A DNA stretch of 64,000 bases from RGIG1828 sp045654685 (GTDB lineage Bacteria > Bacillota > Clostridia > UMGS1810): NCBI GenBank assembly GCA_045654685.1, contig JAZONV010000023.1:1-64000 (forward strand). Reading direction: 5' to 3'. This document shows, piece after piece, positions 34,743-43,479 of the stretch. The notes beneath the pieces are model-generated. The model was not told the DNA's origin and did no database searches. It saw nothing but the letters and a program-made list of their open reading frames with translations. Made by a program: the position numbers and the translations under genes. Within the stretch, counting starts at the first letter, position 1, and the number at the start of each line of letters is the position of its first letter.

Positions 34743-35744
34743 TTATTTATTCATTGCTTCCTGAACAGCAACTGCAACAGCAACAGTCATACCAACCATG
34801 GGGTTGTTACCTGCTCCGATAAGTCCCATCATTTCAACGTGAGCGGGAACGGATGAAGAACCTGCGAACTGTGCGTCGGAGTGCATTCTTCCCATTGTAT
34901 CTGTCATACCATAGGAAGCGGGGCCTGCAGCCATGTTATCGGGGTGAAGTGTTCTTCCTGTACCACCGCCGGATGCAACTGAGAAGTATTTTTTGCCCAT
35001 TTCATTACATTCTTTTTTGTATGTTCCTGCAACGGGGTGCTGGAATCTTGTGGGGTTGGTGGAGTTACCTGTGATGGAAACGTCAACACCTTCAAGGTGC
35101 ATGATAGCAACACCTTCTCTAACGTCATCTGAACCATAGCACCTAACTTTGGATCTTTCACCATTTGAGTATGCTTTTTCTTTTACAACTTCAACTTTAC
35201 CTGTTGCATAGTCGAATTTGGTCTGAACATATGTGAATCCGTTGATTCTGGAAATGATCTGTGCAGCATCTTTTCCAAGACCATTGAGGATAACTTTGAG
35301 GGGTTCTTTACGAACTTTGTTTGCAGTTCTTGCGATACCGATAGCACCTTCAGCTGCAGCGAAAGATTCGTGACCTGCGAGGAATGCAAAACATTTTGTT
35401 TCTTCTCTTAAAAGCATTGCACCAAGGTTACCGTGACCAAGACCCACTTTTCTGTCGTCTGCAACAGAACCATCGATACAGAAAGCCTGGAGACCTTCAC
35501 CAATAACTTCTGCAGCATCAGCAGCATTTGTGCAACCTTTTTTAATTGCAAGTGCAGCACCTACAACATATGCCCAAGCAGCATTTTCAAAGCAGATGGG
35601 CTGAATGCCTTTAACGATGCCGTATGCATCTACGCCTTTTTCATCGCAGATTGCTTTTGCTTCTTCTATTGATGCAATACCGTTTGCATTGAGAACGGCA
35701 TTGATGTTATTTATTCTTCTTTCATAACTTTCAAATAAAGCCAT
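34743..35744 (-). CDS. GGGtGRT protein
   Basis: A 333-residue protein of the conserved but uncharacterised GGGtGRT family, named for the motif seen here as ASGGGTGRTLHPDN. Other features are repeated Gly/Ala-rich segments (VGLGHGNLGAMLLREE, AGHESFAAAEGAIGIA) and a C-terminus GAGNNPMVGMTVAVAVA. It is encoded directly after an Fe-S scaffold-like gene (20 bases), a pairing I know to be frequent in anaerobes. Codon use is strongly biased, suggesting high expression. The function is unknown; a role in Fe-S or sulfur metabolism is inferred from the partner only. Confidence 0.85.
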   Translation of the reverse strand: MALFESYERRINNINAVLNANGIASIEEAKAICDEKGVDAYGIVKGIQPICFENAAWAYVVGAALAIKKGCTNAADAAEVIGEGLQAFCIDGSVADDRKVGLGHGNLGAMLLREETKCFAFLAGHESFAAAEGAIGIARTANKVRKEPLKVILNGLGKDAAQIISRINGFTYVQTKFDYATGKVEVVKEKAYSNGERSKVRCYGSDDVREGVAIMHLEGVDVSITGNSTNPTRFQHPVAGTYKKECNEMGKKYFSVASGGGTGRTLHPDNMAAGPASYGMTDTMGRMHSDAQFAGSSSVPAHVEMMGLIGAGNNPMVGMTVAVAVAVQEAMNK

Positions 35745-35764
35745 TTTATGTTTCCTCCTTTAAA

Positions 35765-36457
35765 TTACTCTTCTCTGGGATCGATGAGCTTTGCAGCATC
35801 ATCAACTCTGCCATACTGACCGCTTGCTTTTTCCATAGCTTCGTTAGCGTCCATGCCTTTTTTGATCATTTCCATCATTCTGCCGAGCTGAACGAATTTG
35901 TAGCCGATGATTTCATCATCTGCATCAAGAGCAATTTTGGTAACATAGCCTTCAGCCATTTCGAGGTATCTTGAACCTTTTGCAAGTGTTCCGTACATTG
36001 TACCAACCTGGCTTCTGAGACCTTTACCAAGGTCTTCGAGACCTGCACCGATGGGGAGACCACCTTCAGAGAATGCTGTCTGTGTTCTTCCGTATACAAT
36101 CTGGAGGAAGAGTTCTCTCATTGCTGTGTTGATAGCATCACAAACAAGGTCTGTGTTGAGAGCTTCGAGAATTGTTTTTCCGGGAAGAATTTCTGATGCC
36201 ATAGCAGCAGAATGTGTCATACCGGAGCAACCGATTGTTTCAACGAGAGCTTCCTGAATGATACCGTCTTTTACGTTTAAGGAAAGTTTACATGTTCCCT
36301 GCTGGGGAGCACACCAACCTATACCATGGGTAAAACCGGAAATATCTTTGATTTCTTTGGATGCAACCCATTTGCCTTCTTCAGGAATGGGAGCAGGACC
36401 GTGATTTGCGCCTTTTTTTACAACGCACATATTTTCTACTTCTGAACTGTAAATCAT
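35765..36457 (-). CDS. Fe-S cluster assembly scaffold-like protein
   Basis: A 230-residue protein related to NifU/IscU-type scaffolds. Cys residues fall in GWCAPQQGTC and ETIGCSGMTHSAA, followed by LEALNTDLVCDAIN, where IscU proteins carry the second and third cluster ligands. It has extra C-terminal sequence (GRVDDAAKLIDP) beyond a minimal IscU. AAAGGGG lies seven bases before the ATG at 36457. It is the first gene of a two-gene unit with the GGGtGRT protein, and both have codon use suggesting abundant proteins. The promoter has a long palindrome just upstream. Confidence 0.85.
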   Translation of the reverse strand: MIYSSEVENMCVVKKGANHGPAPIPEEGKWVASKEIKDISGFTHGIGWCAPQQGTCKLSLNVKDGIIQEALVETIGCSGMTHSAAMASEILPGKTILEALNTDLVCDAINTAMRELFLQIVYGRTQTAFSEGGLPIGAGLEDLGKGLRSQVGTMYGTLAKGSRYLEMAEGYVTKIALDADDEIIGYKFVQLGRMMEMIKKGMDANEAMEKASGQYGRVDDAAKLIDPREE

Positions 36458-36501
36458 TTTATGACCCCTTTCTTATTAAATACATAGTATAACATGATAT
36501 T

Positions 36502-36559
36502 ATATTATCATATAATTTTTTCTCAATCAAGATATTTTGACAAATTTCTGTCAAAATAT
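36502..36559 (-). promoter_or_regulatory. Promoter with 28-bp palindrome
   Basis: Minus-strand TTGATT (36530-36525), a 17-bp spacer and TAATAT (36507-36502). Just upstream, 36532-36559 is a perfect 11-bp inverted repeat ATATTTTGACA-N6-TGTCAAAATAT, abutting the -35 as an activator or repressor site would. The regulator is unknown. Confidence 0.65.
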
Positions 36560-36636
36560 GCTTTTTTTCTTTTTAAGAGGCTTTTTTATTATATAATATG
36601 ACTACTATGCAAAAAATAAATCACAATGCATATTTA

Positions 36637-38037
36637 TTATTCGGGTTTATACTCCTCGGTTATTTCTATTTGATTATTTGTTTCGGAAAGATATTCTTTC
36701 CCATCAACAACAACCTTGTCACCGGATTTAATACCGTGTGTAATTTCAGTATAAACGCCATCAGTAACACCCACAGACACTTTACATTTTTTTGCATTAT
36801 CTCCTTTTACAACATACACAAAGTAGTCTCCACTTTCATTTATGAGAGCATCTGACGGCAATATGATGACGTCTTTCTTTTGATCTGTTGTAAGGATAAT
36901 ATCTGCAAGCATTCCCGATTTTATCTTTCCGTCTTCATTGTCTATGGCAACTTTCACTCCATATAATCCTGTTTTTGCATCTTTTACCGGATTTACAACA
37001 GTAACAGTTCCCGAAAGGGATTCGATTCCGGCAGATGCCACGCTTATTTCGGCTTTACTTCCCTGCTCTATTTTTCCGATTACCGATTCTGACACATAAA
37101 TTTTTGCATCTATCATATTGGTGTTTGCAATATCAAATGCAGGAGCGCCGGGGGATACCAGTTGTCCTTTTGAAACATAAAGACCGGACACAAATCCTGA
37201 TATAGGGGCAGTTATGTTCGTGTTATTGAGACTGTTTTGAGCAATATCAAGTGCCGCTTTTGCCTGATTTACGGATGCACTTGCAGTTTCTTTTGAAGAT
37301 GAAACTGCATTTTGGGTAAGTATCACATTTTCTTTTGCAGTATTTAGTGCATTTTCTGCATTTTTCAGGGTGTTTTTTGCCGCATCGAAAGAGGCTGACG
37401 AAGTTGCCTCTATTGTCTTTAGATTTTCCTCAGAAGACATCATCTGAGTGTATGCCATATCAAGTTCAACCTGGCTTGCACCACCCATTTCAAAAAGTTT
37501 CAGGGTGCGGTCATATGCATTTTTAGCATCATTATACCCTTGGGTTGCAAGTTTCACCTGTGAATCATTTTCAAAAAGAATTTTTTCTCTGTCATAGTTT
37601 GATTTTGCACTGTCATAGGCTGTCTGTGCATTTAAAAGCGCCTGATTTGCCTGAGCAATCTGTTGTTTTGACGAAGAATTCATAACAGAATTGTATCCTG
37701 CACTTGCACTTTGGTATGCCGCAAGTGCCTGTTCATAAGAAAGTCTCACGTCTGTGGGGTCAAGTTTTATAATCACCGTGCCCTCTTTGACATAATCCCC
37801 CTCTTTAACAAGAACATCCATCGCCTTTGCGCTAACCTTTGCAGACACCGATACGCTCTCGCATGCCTCAAGGGTTCCTGTGTAGGACACGGTTTCAGAT
37901 ATATCACTTTTCTTTGCATCAAAAATTGACACATTTATTTTTGCTCCGCCTTCTTCTGCCAAATCCGGATTTTTTGAACAACCCGAAAACAGAAAAAGAA
38001 TCAGAGAAAGTATTGTAATTAAAATTCGTCTATTCAT
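36637..38037 (-). CDS. RND efflux adaptor lipoprotein (HlyD/AcrA type)
   Basis: A 466-residue membrane-fusion protein. A lipobox-type LFSGC lies near residue 20. A lipoyl/beta-barrel half is followed by a long coiled-coil hairpin (about 110-260, repeats such as QANQALLNAQTAYDSAKSNY), then the second lipoyl half (NITAPISGFVSGLYVSKGQL) and barrel (SKAEISVASAGIESLSGTV). The adaptor bridges the RND pump to its outer partner. It is the last gene of marR-rnd-tolC-adaptor. The long hairpin implies that it really docks with a TolC-like tube, unusual for a spore-forming Firmicute. Confidence 0.9.
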   Translation of the reverse strand: MNRRILITILSLILFLFSGCSKNPDLAEEGGAKINVSIFDAKKSDISETVSYTGTLEACESVSVSAKVSAKAMDVLVKEGDYVKEGTVIIKLDPTDVRLSYEQALAAYQSASAGYNSVMNSSSKQQIAQANQALLNAQTAYDSAKSNYDREKILFENDSQVKLATQGYNDAKNAYDRTLKLFEMGGASQVELDMAYTQMMSSEENLKTIEATSSASFDAAKNTLKNAENALNTAKENVILTQNAVSSSKETASASVNQAKAALDIAQNSLNNTNITAPISGFVSGLYVSKGQLVSPGAPAFDIANTNMIDAKIYVSESVIGKIEQGSKAEISVASAGIESLSGTVTVVNPVKDAKTGLYGVKVAIDNEDGKIKSGMLADIILTTDQKKDVIILPSDALINESGDYFVYVVKGDNAKKCKVSVGVTDGVYTEITHGIKSGDKVVVDGKEYLSETNNQIEITEEYKPE

Positions 38038-38069
38038 ACTATTTTATTTCTCCTTTCCCGGTCAGATGT

Positions 38070-39167
38070 TTATATCCCGGTTGTGATTTCATAGCCGTAT
38101 CTTTCAACTGCAAGTATGTGGGTCAAAAGAGCATTTTCATATTCAAGTTCTGTCATAGTAAGTTCATCTGACAGAGCGGTGAGAACGTTGTTTGTTATCA
38201 TTCCCATCTCATATCTGACTTTGTTTACCTCATATTCGGACTTTTTATATTCCAATTTCCGTTTTGCAATATCTGATGCAGATTGAGCACTTAGCACATT
38301 ATAATATGCACTCTTTATACCGAGAGAAATGTTTTTTACACCATCAGAATAGTTGTGAGTTGCCTTTATGTAATCCGCATAGGCTGTAAAAAATGTTACA
38401 CTGTCTTCATTGAGGGAACTTGCCGTCTGATAATAGTCTTTTGAAAGTTCTGCACTAATTTCAAGCCCTGATACATCATATCTTGTTTCAAGTGCATTTT
38501 TTGTGTCTGTCAACAGATTCCGTTCAAAAATCTGAGGTTGAGATATTTCATCGGTAAGAACAAAAGTTGCATCTTCTTCAATATTCAGACGGATTTTCAA
38601 ACTGTCGGTCAAAAGGTCCGCATTGTTTTTCGCCTTTGAAAGTCCTGATTTTGCCTCATCAAGAGATATTTCCGCATTTGTAACTTCAAGGGCTGTGCAC
38701 ATCCCAAGGCTATATTTCTTTTTTACGATTTCAAGATTTTCATTTGCCCTGTTCAAAGCGCTTTCATATATGCTGCAAAGTTTTTGAGCGTTTTTCAATG
38801 AATAATAATCATTAATTGTGTTATATTTTATGGATGATTCGGTTTTGGCTTTTTCTTTTTTGGAAAGTTCGGAATACTTTCTGAACATTTTTACATAATA
38901 TCCGTTTTTAACATATATCAAATCAAAATTCTGATTTACATGAATATCCATATTTTTATAATCTTTCTGACTGAGTGCCGCATCTTTAAGTTGCTTTTCC
39001 ACTTTCTGGCGGTTAACTTCGCACATTTTAAGTTCAGGACTGTCTTTCATTGCCAACTCCTGTGCCTGTTCAAGAGACAAAGTGTAGGTTTTTGACGCCA
39101 TGACTGAATTTGTGCCAAATGCAATTATAAATGACAGAACTGCCGGGATTATTCTTTTAAATTTCAT
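38070..39167 (-). CDS. TolC-family (OEP) protein, short
   Basis: A 365-residue exported protein with a signal peptide (ending near VMA) and two outer-membrane-efflux repeats of long helices (YTLSLEQAQELAMKDSPELK, KKKYSLGMCTALEVTNAEIS, VNKVRYEMGMITNNVLTALS). TolC relatives from Gram-negatives are about 430-490 residues, and I see no clear beta-hairpin insertions, so the barrel may be reduced or absent. Its start overlaps the RND gene by 11 bases. It may form a periplasm-like or wall-spanning extension rather than an outer-membrane pore (inference). Confidence 0.82.
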   Translation of the reverse strand: MKFKRIIPAVLSFIIAFGTNSVMASKTYTLSLEQAQELAMKDSPELKMCEVNRQKVEKQLKDAALSQKDYKNMDIHVNQNFDLIYVKNGYYVKMFRKYSELSKKEKAKTESSIKYNTINDYYSLKNAQKLCSIYESALNRANENLEIVKKKYSLGMCTALEVTNAEISLDEAKSGLSKAKNNADLLTDSLKIRLNIEEDATFVLTDEISQPQIFERNLLTDTKNALETRYDVSGLEISAELSKDYYQTASSLNEDSVTFFTAYADYIKATHNYSDGVKNISLGIKSAYYNVLSAQSASDIAKRKLEYKKSEYEVNKVRYEMGMITNNVLTALSDELTMTELEYENALLTHILAVERYGYEITTGI

Positions 39168-42100
39168 CTTTTTTCTCCTTTGCCGCTGTTTTTAGTCTTC
39201 TCTTTTCTTCCTTCTTTCTGCGATGTTTTTCTGACTTGTCATCCACAATTGTATAAATTACAGGAATGACATAAAGTGTCAGAAATGTTCCGACCAAAAG
39301 TCCGCCAAGAAGTACAATTGCAAGAGGCTGCATCATCGCCTCTCCCCCGTCTCCCGAAAGCGCCATTGGCAAAAAGCCAAGAATCGAAGTCAGAGACGTC
39401 ATAAGTATGGGCCTCATTCTCACAATTCCCGCATCTATAACAAGTTCATTTCTTGTGCGTGATATGTTTTCTTTTCTTGATGTGTTTATAAAATCAATCA
39501 GAATGATGGCATTATTTACAATTATTCCGGTAAGCATTAAAATACCAACACATGAAACTGCAGAAAGTCTTGAATGAGTCAGTATCAGGGATATCACAAC
39601 ACCTATAATCGCAAGCGGAATTGTTATAAGAATAATGAGAGGCTGCAAAAGATTTTCAAACTGTGCCGCCATTATCATATACATAAGAAGTATTCCGAGA
39701 AGTATTGCTACGAAAAGTTTGCTCATGGCATCTATCATTACTTCATATGTTCCTGCGGATTCTCTCATTATTCCATCAGGGGCAGGAAGTGATTCCATAG
39801 CCTTGTCAAATTTTCTCGTTGCAGTTCCAAGGTCTGTTCCGCCAAGTTTTGCAGAAAGAGTTATGACTCTTCTCTGGTCAGATCTTGTGAGGGTTGTGTA
39901 TCCTGCTTCCTGGCTGATGTCTGCAATGTCAGAAATTGTAACCCACACACCCATGGGAGATTTTACACGGAGAGTCTTTAATTTTTCAAATGTATCTGCA
40001 TATTCATCGGGATATTTCAGTTTTATATCAAACTCACTTCCGCCCTCTGTATATCTTGAGGCGGTAACACCCGATATCACATTGTCTATTAAATTAGCAG
40101 TTTGTGCCGGCGTGAGTCCGTAATTGAGAGATTTTGAGCGATTTGGTTTTATATGAAGTTCATACTTTGTATCAGAAATAGATGTGGAGGTTTCTGTAAC
40201 CCCATCTATCTTTGAAAGGACTTTTTGTGCATCAAGAACGTACTTTTCAAGAAGTTCACTATCTGTTGCGGAAAACTGTATGCTCATTTCATCAGAAGAA
40301 GACGACATCATCATACTTTGAGAGGAAACTTCAAATTCGGCTCCCGGAATTTTTGAAAGTTTTTCTCTGATTTGTTGTTCAACTTCTTTAGATGAATCCT
40401 TTCTGTTTTTTACATCTTTAAGGGTAACAGTTACCGATGCAGAATCGGTTTTGCTTCCTCCCATAACCGAACTTGCCGCATCAGTGCCTGTTCCAACTAT
40501 TGTGAACACATCTTCAACATTTTTGTTTTCTGATATTATTTTTTCTGTTTTTTCTGCCATTTTATCTGTTTTTTCAAGAGGTGTTCCTGATGGCAATGAA
40601 ATATTTACGGTGATAATTCCCGAATCTGTGGAAGGCATAAGTTCCATTCCGATGAATGAAAGGGCAATGAGGCTTATAACAAAAACTATGGTTACAACAA
40701 AAACAAATGACTTTCTTGTGCCAAGAACTTTTTTGAGTGACACTTTGTAAAAATCATATGCCCTGTCCATAAACTTATTGAAAGGAATTAAAACCTTTGA
40801 AAGTGTTTTACTTTCACTCTTTTCTGATTTTATTTTCGATGACAGCATGGGAACCAGGAGAAATGTAGTGAGAATTGATGCTATCTGAGAAAATATTATG
40901 GCAAATGCAAGTTGTTTGAACATTACTGCCATCATGTTGTCAATAAAGAGTATGGGCACATATACTATACAGGTTGTGAGAACCGATGCAATAACCGCCC
41001 CGACAACTTCTCCCGAGCCTTTCACAGAAGCGTTTTCTGCATTTTTTCCAAGGTTTCTGTGCCTGAAAATGTTCTCCAGAACAACAACAGAGTTGTCAAC
41101 AAGCATACCCACTCCAAGAGCAAGTCCTCCGAGAGATACGACATTTAATGACATTTTAGCGAAATACATTCCTATAAATGTTGTTATAACAGACACAGGC
41201 ATAGAAATGCCTATAACCAAAGATGTTCTTATACTTCCAAGGAACAAAAGAAGAACTAAAATAGCCAAAAACGCTCCGGTTACGGCATTGCTTGCCACAG
41301 AGTTCACAGAGTCTTCAATATATGTCCCCTGCTCCATTGTCATATTATATGTAAATTTAGGATTAGATTTATGAAGATTATCAAGAGTTTCATATAATCC
41401 TCTCACAACTTCAACCGTATTTGCATCGGATTCTTTAGAAACTGTTACGGAAATCGCATCAGAACCGTTAAGTCTTGCAATTCCCGAAATATCAGAAAAG
41501 GAATCTTCTACCGTTGCAATATCTCTCAGGGAAATTACCTGTCCCTGAGAAGTCATCAGAGGAATTGATTTTATTTCTTCTACGCTTTCAAACTTTCCAA
41601 GCATTCTTGCTGAAAGTTTTTTCCCCATGGCATTTGTTGTTCCTGCAGGAAGATTTACATTTTGAGCCATTATGGAATTTGCAACATCTGTTATGCTCAT
41701 ATTGTAACCATAGAGTTTTACAGGATCTATGTATACATCAATCTGTCTGTTGACACTTCCCGTGACAGACACACTTGCAATTCCGTCAATGGATTTTATT
41801 TTTGCCTCTAACGTATCATCTACAAACTGTTTGGTCTGTACAAGGTCATACCCTTCATAGGCAACACTGAACTGTGCAGTTGCTATCATATCGGTGTCAA
41901 GTTTCACAACCATAGGATCGCCTGCACCGTCCGGAAGATATGATTCAACAAGACCGATATTGCTTTCCATATCAGAAGCCGCCTTGTCCATATCCGTTCC
42001 ATTTGCAAACTGCACCATTACCATACTCATCCCTTCTGACGACTGGGATGAAATGGAATCAACACCGCTGATGCTTGCCACAGCACTTTCTATGGGTTTT

Positions 42101-42291
42101 GTTACCATGTTTTCAATTTCTTCACTTCCCACATTGGGGTATTGAGTTGCAACAATTGCCATTGAAAGTTCCATATCGGGAGTCATTTCAAGAGGGAGCA
42201 TTGTCAACGAATAAAGACCGATAACAACAAACATAAGAACCGCCATTGTTACTGCAACGGGTTTTTTGACAGAAATTTCATATAATTTCAC
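39157..42291 (-). CDS. RND-family efflux permease (AcrB-like)
   Basis: A 1044-residue proton-driven exporter with the standard layout of TM1, a large porter/docking loop, TM2-6, TM7, a second loop and TM8-12. The TM4 segment GLALGVGMLVDNSVVVLENI carries the paired acidic residues of the proton relay, and TM10-11 has GIIVNNAIILIDF. It exports drugs, bile salts or lipids together with the adaptor and TolC-like proteins encoded downstream. It lies 28 bases after a marR-type gene, whose product probably represses the operon. Confidence 0.93.
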   Translation of the reverse strand: MKLYEISVKKPVAVTMAVLMFVVIGLYSLTMLPLEMTPDMELSMAIVATQYPNVGSEEIENMVTKPIESAVASISGVDSISSQSSEGMSMVMVQFANGTDMDKAASDMESNIGLVESYLPDGAGDPMVVKLDTDMIATAQFSVAYEGYDLVQTKQFVDDTLEAKIKSIDGIASVSVTGSVNRQIDVYIDPVKLYGYNMSITDVANSIMAQNVNLPAGTTNAMGKKLSARMLGKFESVEEIKSIPLMTSQGQVISLRDIATVEDSFSDISGIARLNGSDAISVTVSKESDANTVEVVRGLYETLDNLHKSNPKFTYNMTMEQGTYIEDSVNSVASNAVTGAFLAILVLLLFLGSIRTSLVIGISMPVSVITTFIGMYFAKMSLNVVSLGGLALGVGMLVDNSVVVLENIFRHRNLGKNAENASVKGSGEVVGAVIASVLTTCIVYVPILFIDNMMAVMFKQLAFAIIFSQIASILTTFLLVPMLSSKIKSEKSESKTLSKVLIPFNKFMDRAYDFYKVSLKKVLGTRKSFVFVVTIVFVISLIALSFIGMELMPSTDSGIITVNISLPSGTPLEKTDKMAEKTEKIISENKNVEDVFTIVGTGTDAASSVMGGSKTDSASVTVTLKDVKNRKDSSKEVEQQIREKLSKIPGAEFEVSSQSMMMSSSSDEMSIQFSATDSELLEKYVLDAQKVLSKIDGVTETSTSISDTKYELHIKPNRSKSLNYGLTPAQTANLIDNVISGVTASRYTEGGSEFDIKLKYPDEYADTFEKLKTLRVKSPMGVWVTISDIADISQEAGYTTLTRSDQRRVITLSAKLGGTDLGTATRKFDKAMESLPAPDGIMRESAGTYEVMIDAMSKLFVAILLGILLMYMIMAAQFENLLQPLIILITIPLAIIGVVISLILTHSRLSAVSCVGILMLTGIIVNNAIILIDFINTSRKENISRTRNELVIDAGIVRMRPILMTSLTSILGFLPMALSGDGGEAMMQPLAIVLLGGLLVGTFLTLYVIPVIYTIVDDKSEKHRRKKEEKRRLKTAAKEKKDEI

Positions 42292-42319
42292 GGGTGTTTT
42301 TCCTCCATTCTACGCAATA

Positions 42320-42766
42320 TTATTTTATATTGTCTATAACCTCTCCGTAAAGTTGAGTCAGTCTGCGGGTAAGATAAATGTATGTTTCAAGATCATCTTT
42401 CCCGAATTTATCAAGGACTTCAGAGAGAACTTCATCTGTTCTTTCAATGAGCTTGGAATAGGTTTGTTTACCTTTATTTGTTACTAAAACCTCCATACGC
42501 CGTCTGTCATCTCTATTGGAAAAACGTTCAATATATCCTTTTTTCTCAAGACTTTTCAGACTCTTTGAAATTGCCTGAGCAGACACTTGCATCTTGTCCA
42601 CTATATCTGCTACCGGAACTTTTTCTCCTGATACTTCTTTAATGCAATATATTACTTTCATTATGATAAATTCAGATTTTGACATATCAACTCTGAAAGT
42701 ACTGCCGATATCCACATTATGTATCATTTCCAACACGTTTTCAAATTCTCTCATTAGTTTATTCAT
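42320..42766 (-). CDS. MarR-family repressor
   Basis: A 148-residue winged-helix regulator with VADIVDKMQVSAQAISKSLK as the recognition region and KGYIERFSNRDDRRRMEVLV as the wing, both typical MarR elements. It is the first gene of the RND efflux operon and likely represses it, releasing on binding a pump substrate. Upstream, at 42776-42822, the region is AT-rich with TTAATATTAA-like symmetry, a possible operator. Confidence 0.9.
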   Translation of the reverse strand: MNKLMREFENVLEMIHNVDIGSTFRVDMSKSEFIIMKVIYCIKEVSGEKVPVADIVDKMQVSAQAISKSLKSLEKKGYIERFSNRDDRRRMEVLVTNKGKQTYSKLIERTDEVLSEVLDKFGKDDLETYIYLTRRLTQLYGEVIDNIK

Positions 42767-42908
42767 ATTGTCCCCCAGATATTACCCTCAGTTAATATTA
42801 AACTAAGTTTACTATTTTAATATACTACCACCCATAAACCATATCGTCAATAAAGTTAAAGTATTTTTGTATATCATGCACAATAAAATAGTCTGTCAGG
42901 GAAAATTT

Positions 42909-43409
42909 CTATCCCCAGAAAATTCCAAGGTCTGGGGGAGTTTTTGTCCATACAAAGAAACATAATACAAAAAGCAAAAGCACAACAAAAGAGCGCAGAT
43001 TATCTGATGCATCTGCTGTAGTTTCCCTTATTAAAAGTTTATAACTTACATATTGACATATAAGTGCCGCAGATACAAAAATGAGAATATCTGCCGCAAA
43101 AAGATTGAATCCCAGAACACCGGAATAGGTATAGAAAGAAACCACAACCCATAAAAGCGAAGAAAATATGGAACACATTTTAACGCTAAAAAAGTCAGGT
43201 TCTTTCTTCCCATAATAAAAATATTCCATTAAGGAAAATATAAATGCAGGCCAGAAAATAAGTTTGAGATGTTCCCATATGCTCTCATTTACCGTACTGA
43301 AATATCCGACAATTTCTTTTTGACCTGAAAGATTGTAGGCAAAATGAAGAAATGTGCCAAAGAGAAGAATAAAAATAAAACCTGCAACGCTCCATCTTTT
43401 TTTATACAT
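42909..43409 (-). CDS. Membrane protein, DUF6512-like
   Basis: A 166-residue integral membrane protein with about five hydrophobic helices. The conserved-looking elements VNESIWEHLKLIFWPAFIFS near the start and a C-terminal TKTPPDLGIFWG match what I recall of the DUF6512 family of Firmicutes membrane proteins. No function is known. It is probably transcribed alone. The terminator of the upstream M23 gene lies between the two. Confidence 0.65.
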   Translation of the reverse strand: MYKKRWSVAGFIFILLFGTFLHFAYNLSGQKEIVGYFSTVNESIWEHLKLIFWPAFIFSLMEYFYYGKKEPDFFSVKMCSIFSSLLWVVVSFYTYSGVLGFNLFAADILIFVSAALICQYVSYKLLIRETTADASDNLRSFVVLLLFVLCFFVWTKTPPDLGIFWG

Positions 43410-43441
43410 ATAAATATCACCTTATATATGTATATACAAAA

Positions 43442-43473
43442 ATACCGCAGAAAATCACATTTTTCTGCGGTAT
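43442..43473 (-). terminator. Terminator of the M23 peptidase gene
   Basis: A 13-bp perfect stem (ATACCGCAGAAAA/TTTTCTGCGGTAT) with a 6-base loop lies immediately past the M23 gene stop codon, followed by T-rich sequence on the minus strand. Confidence 0.8.
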
Positions 43474-43479
43474 AAATAT

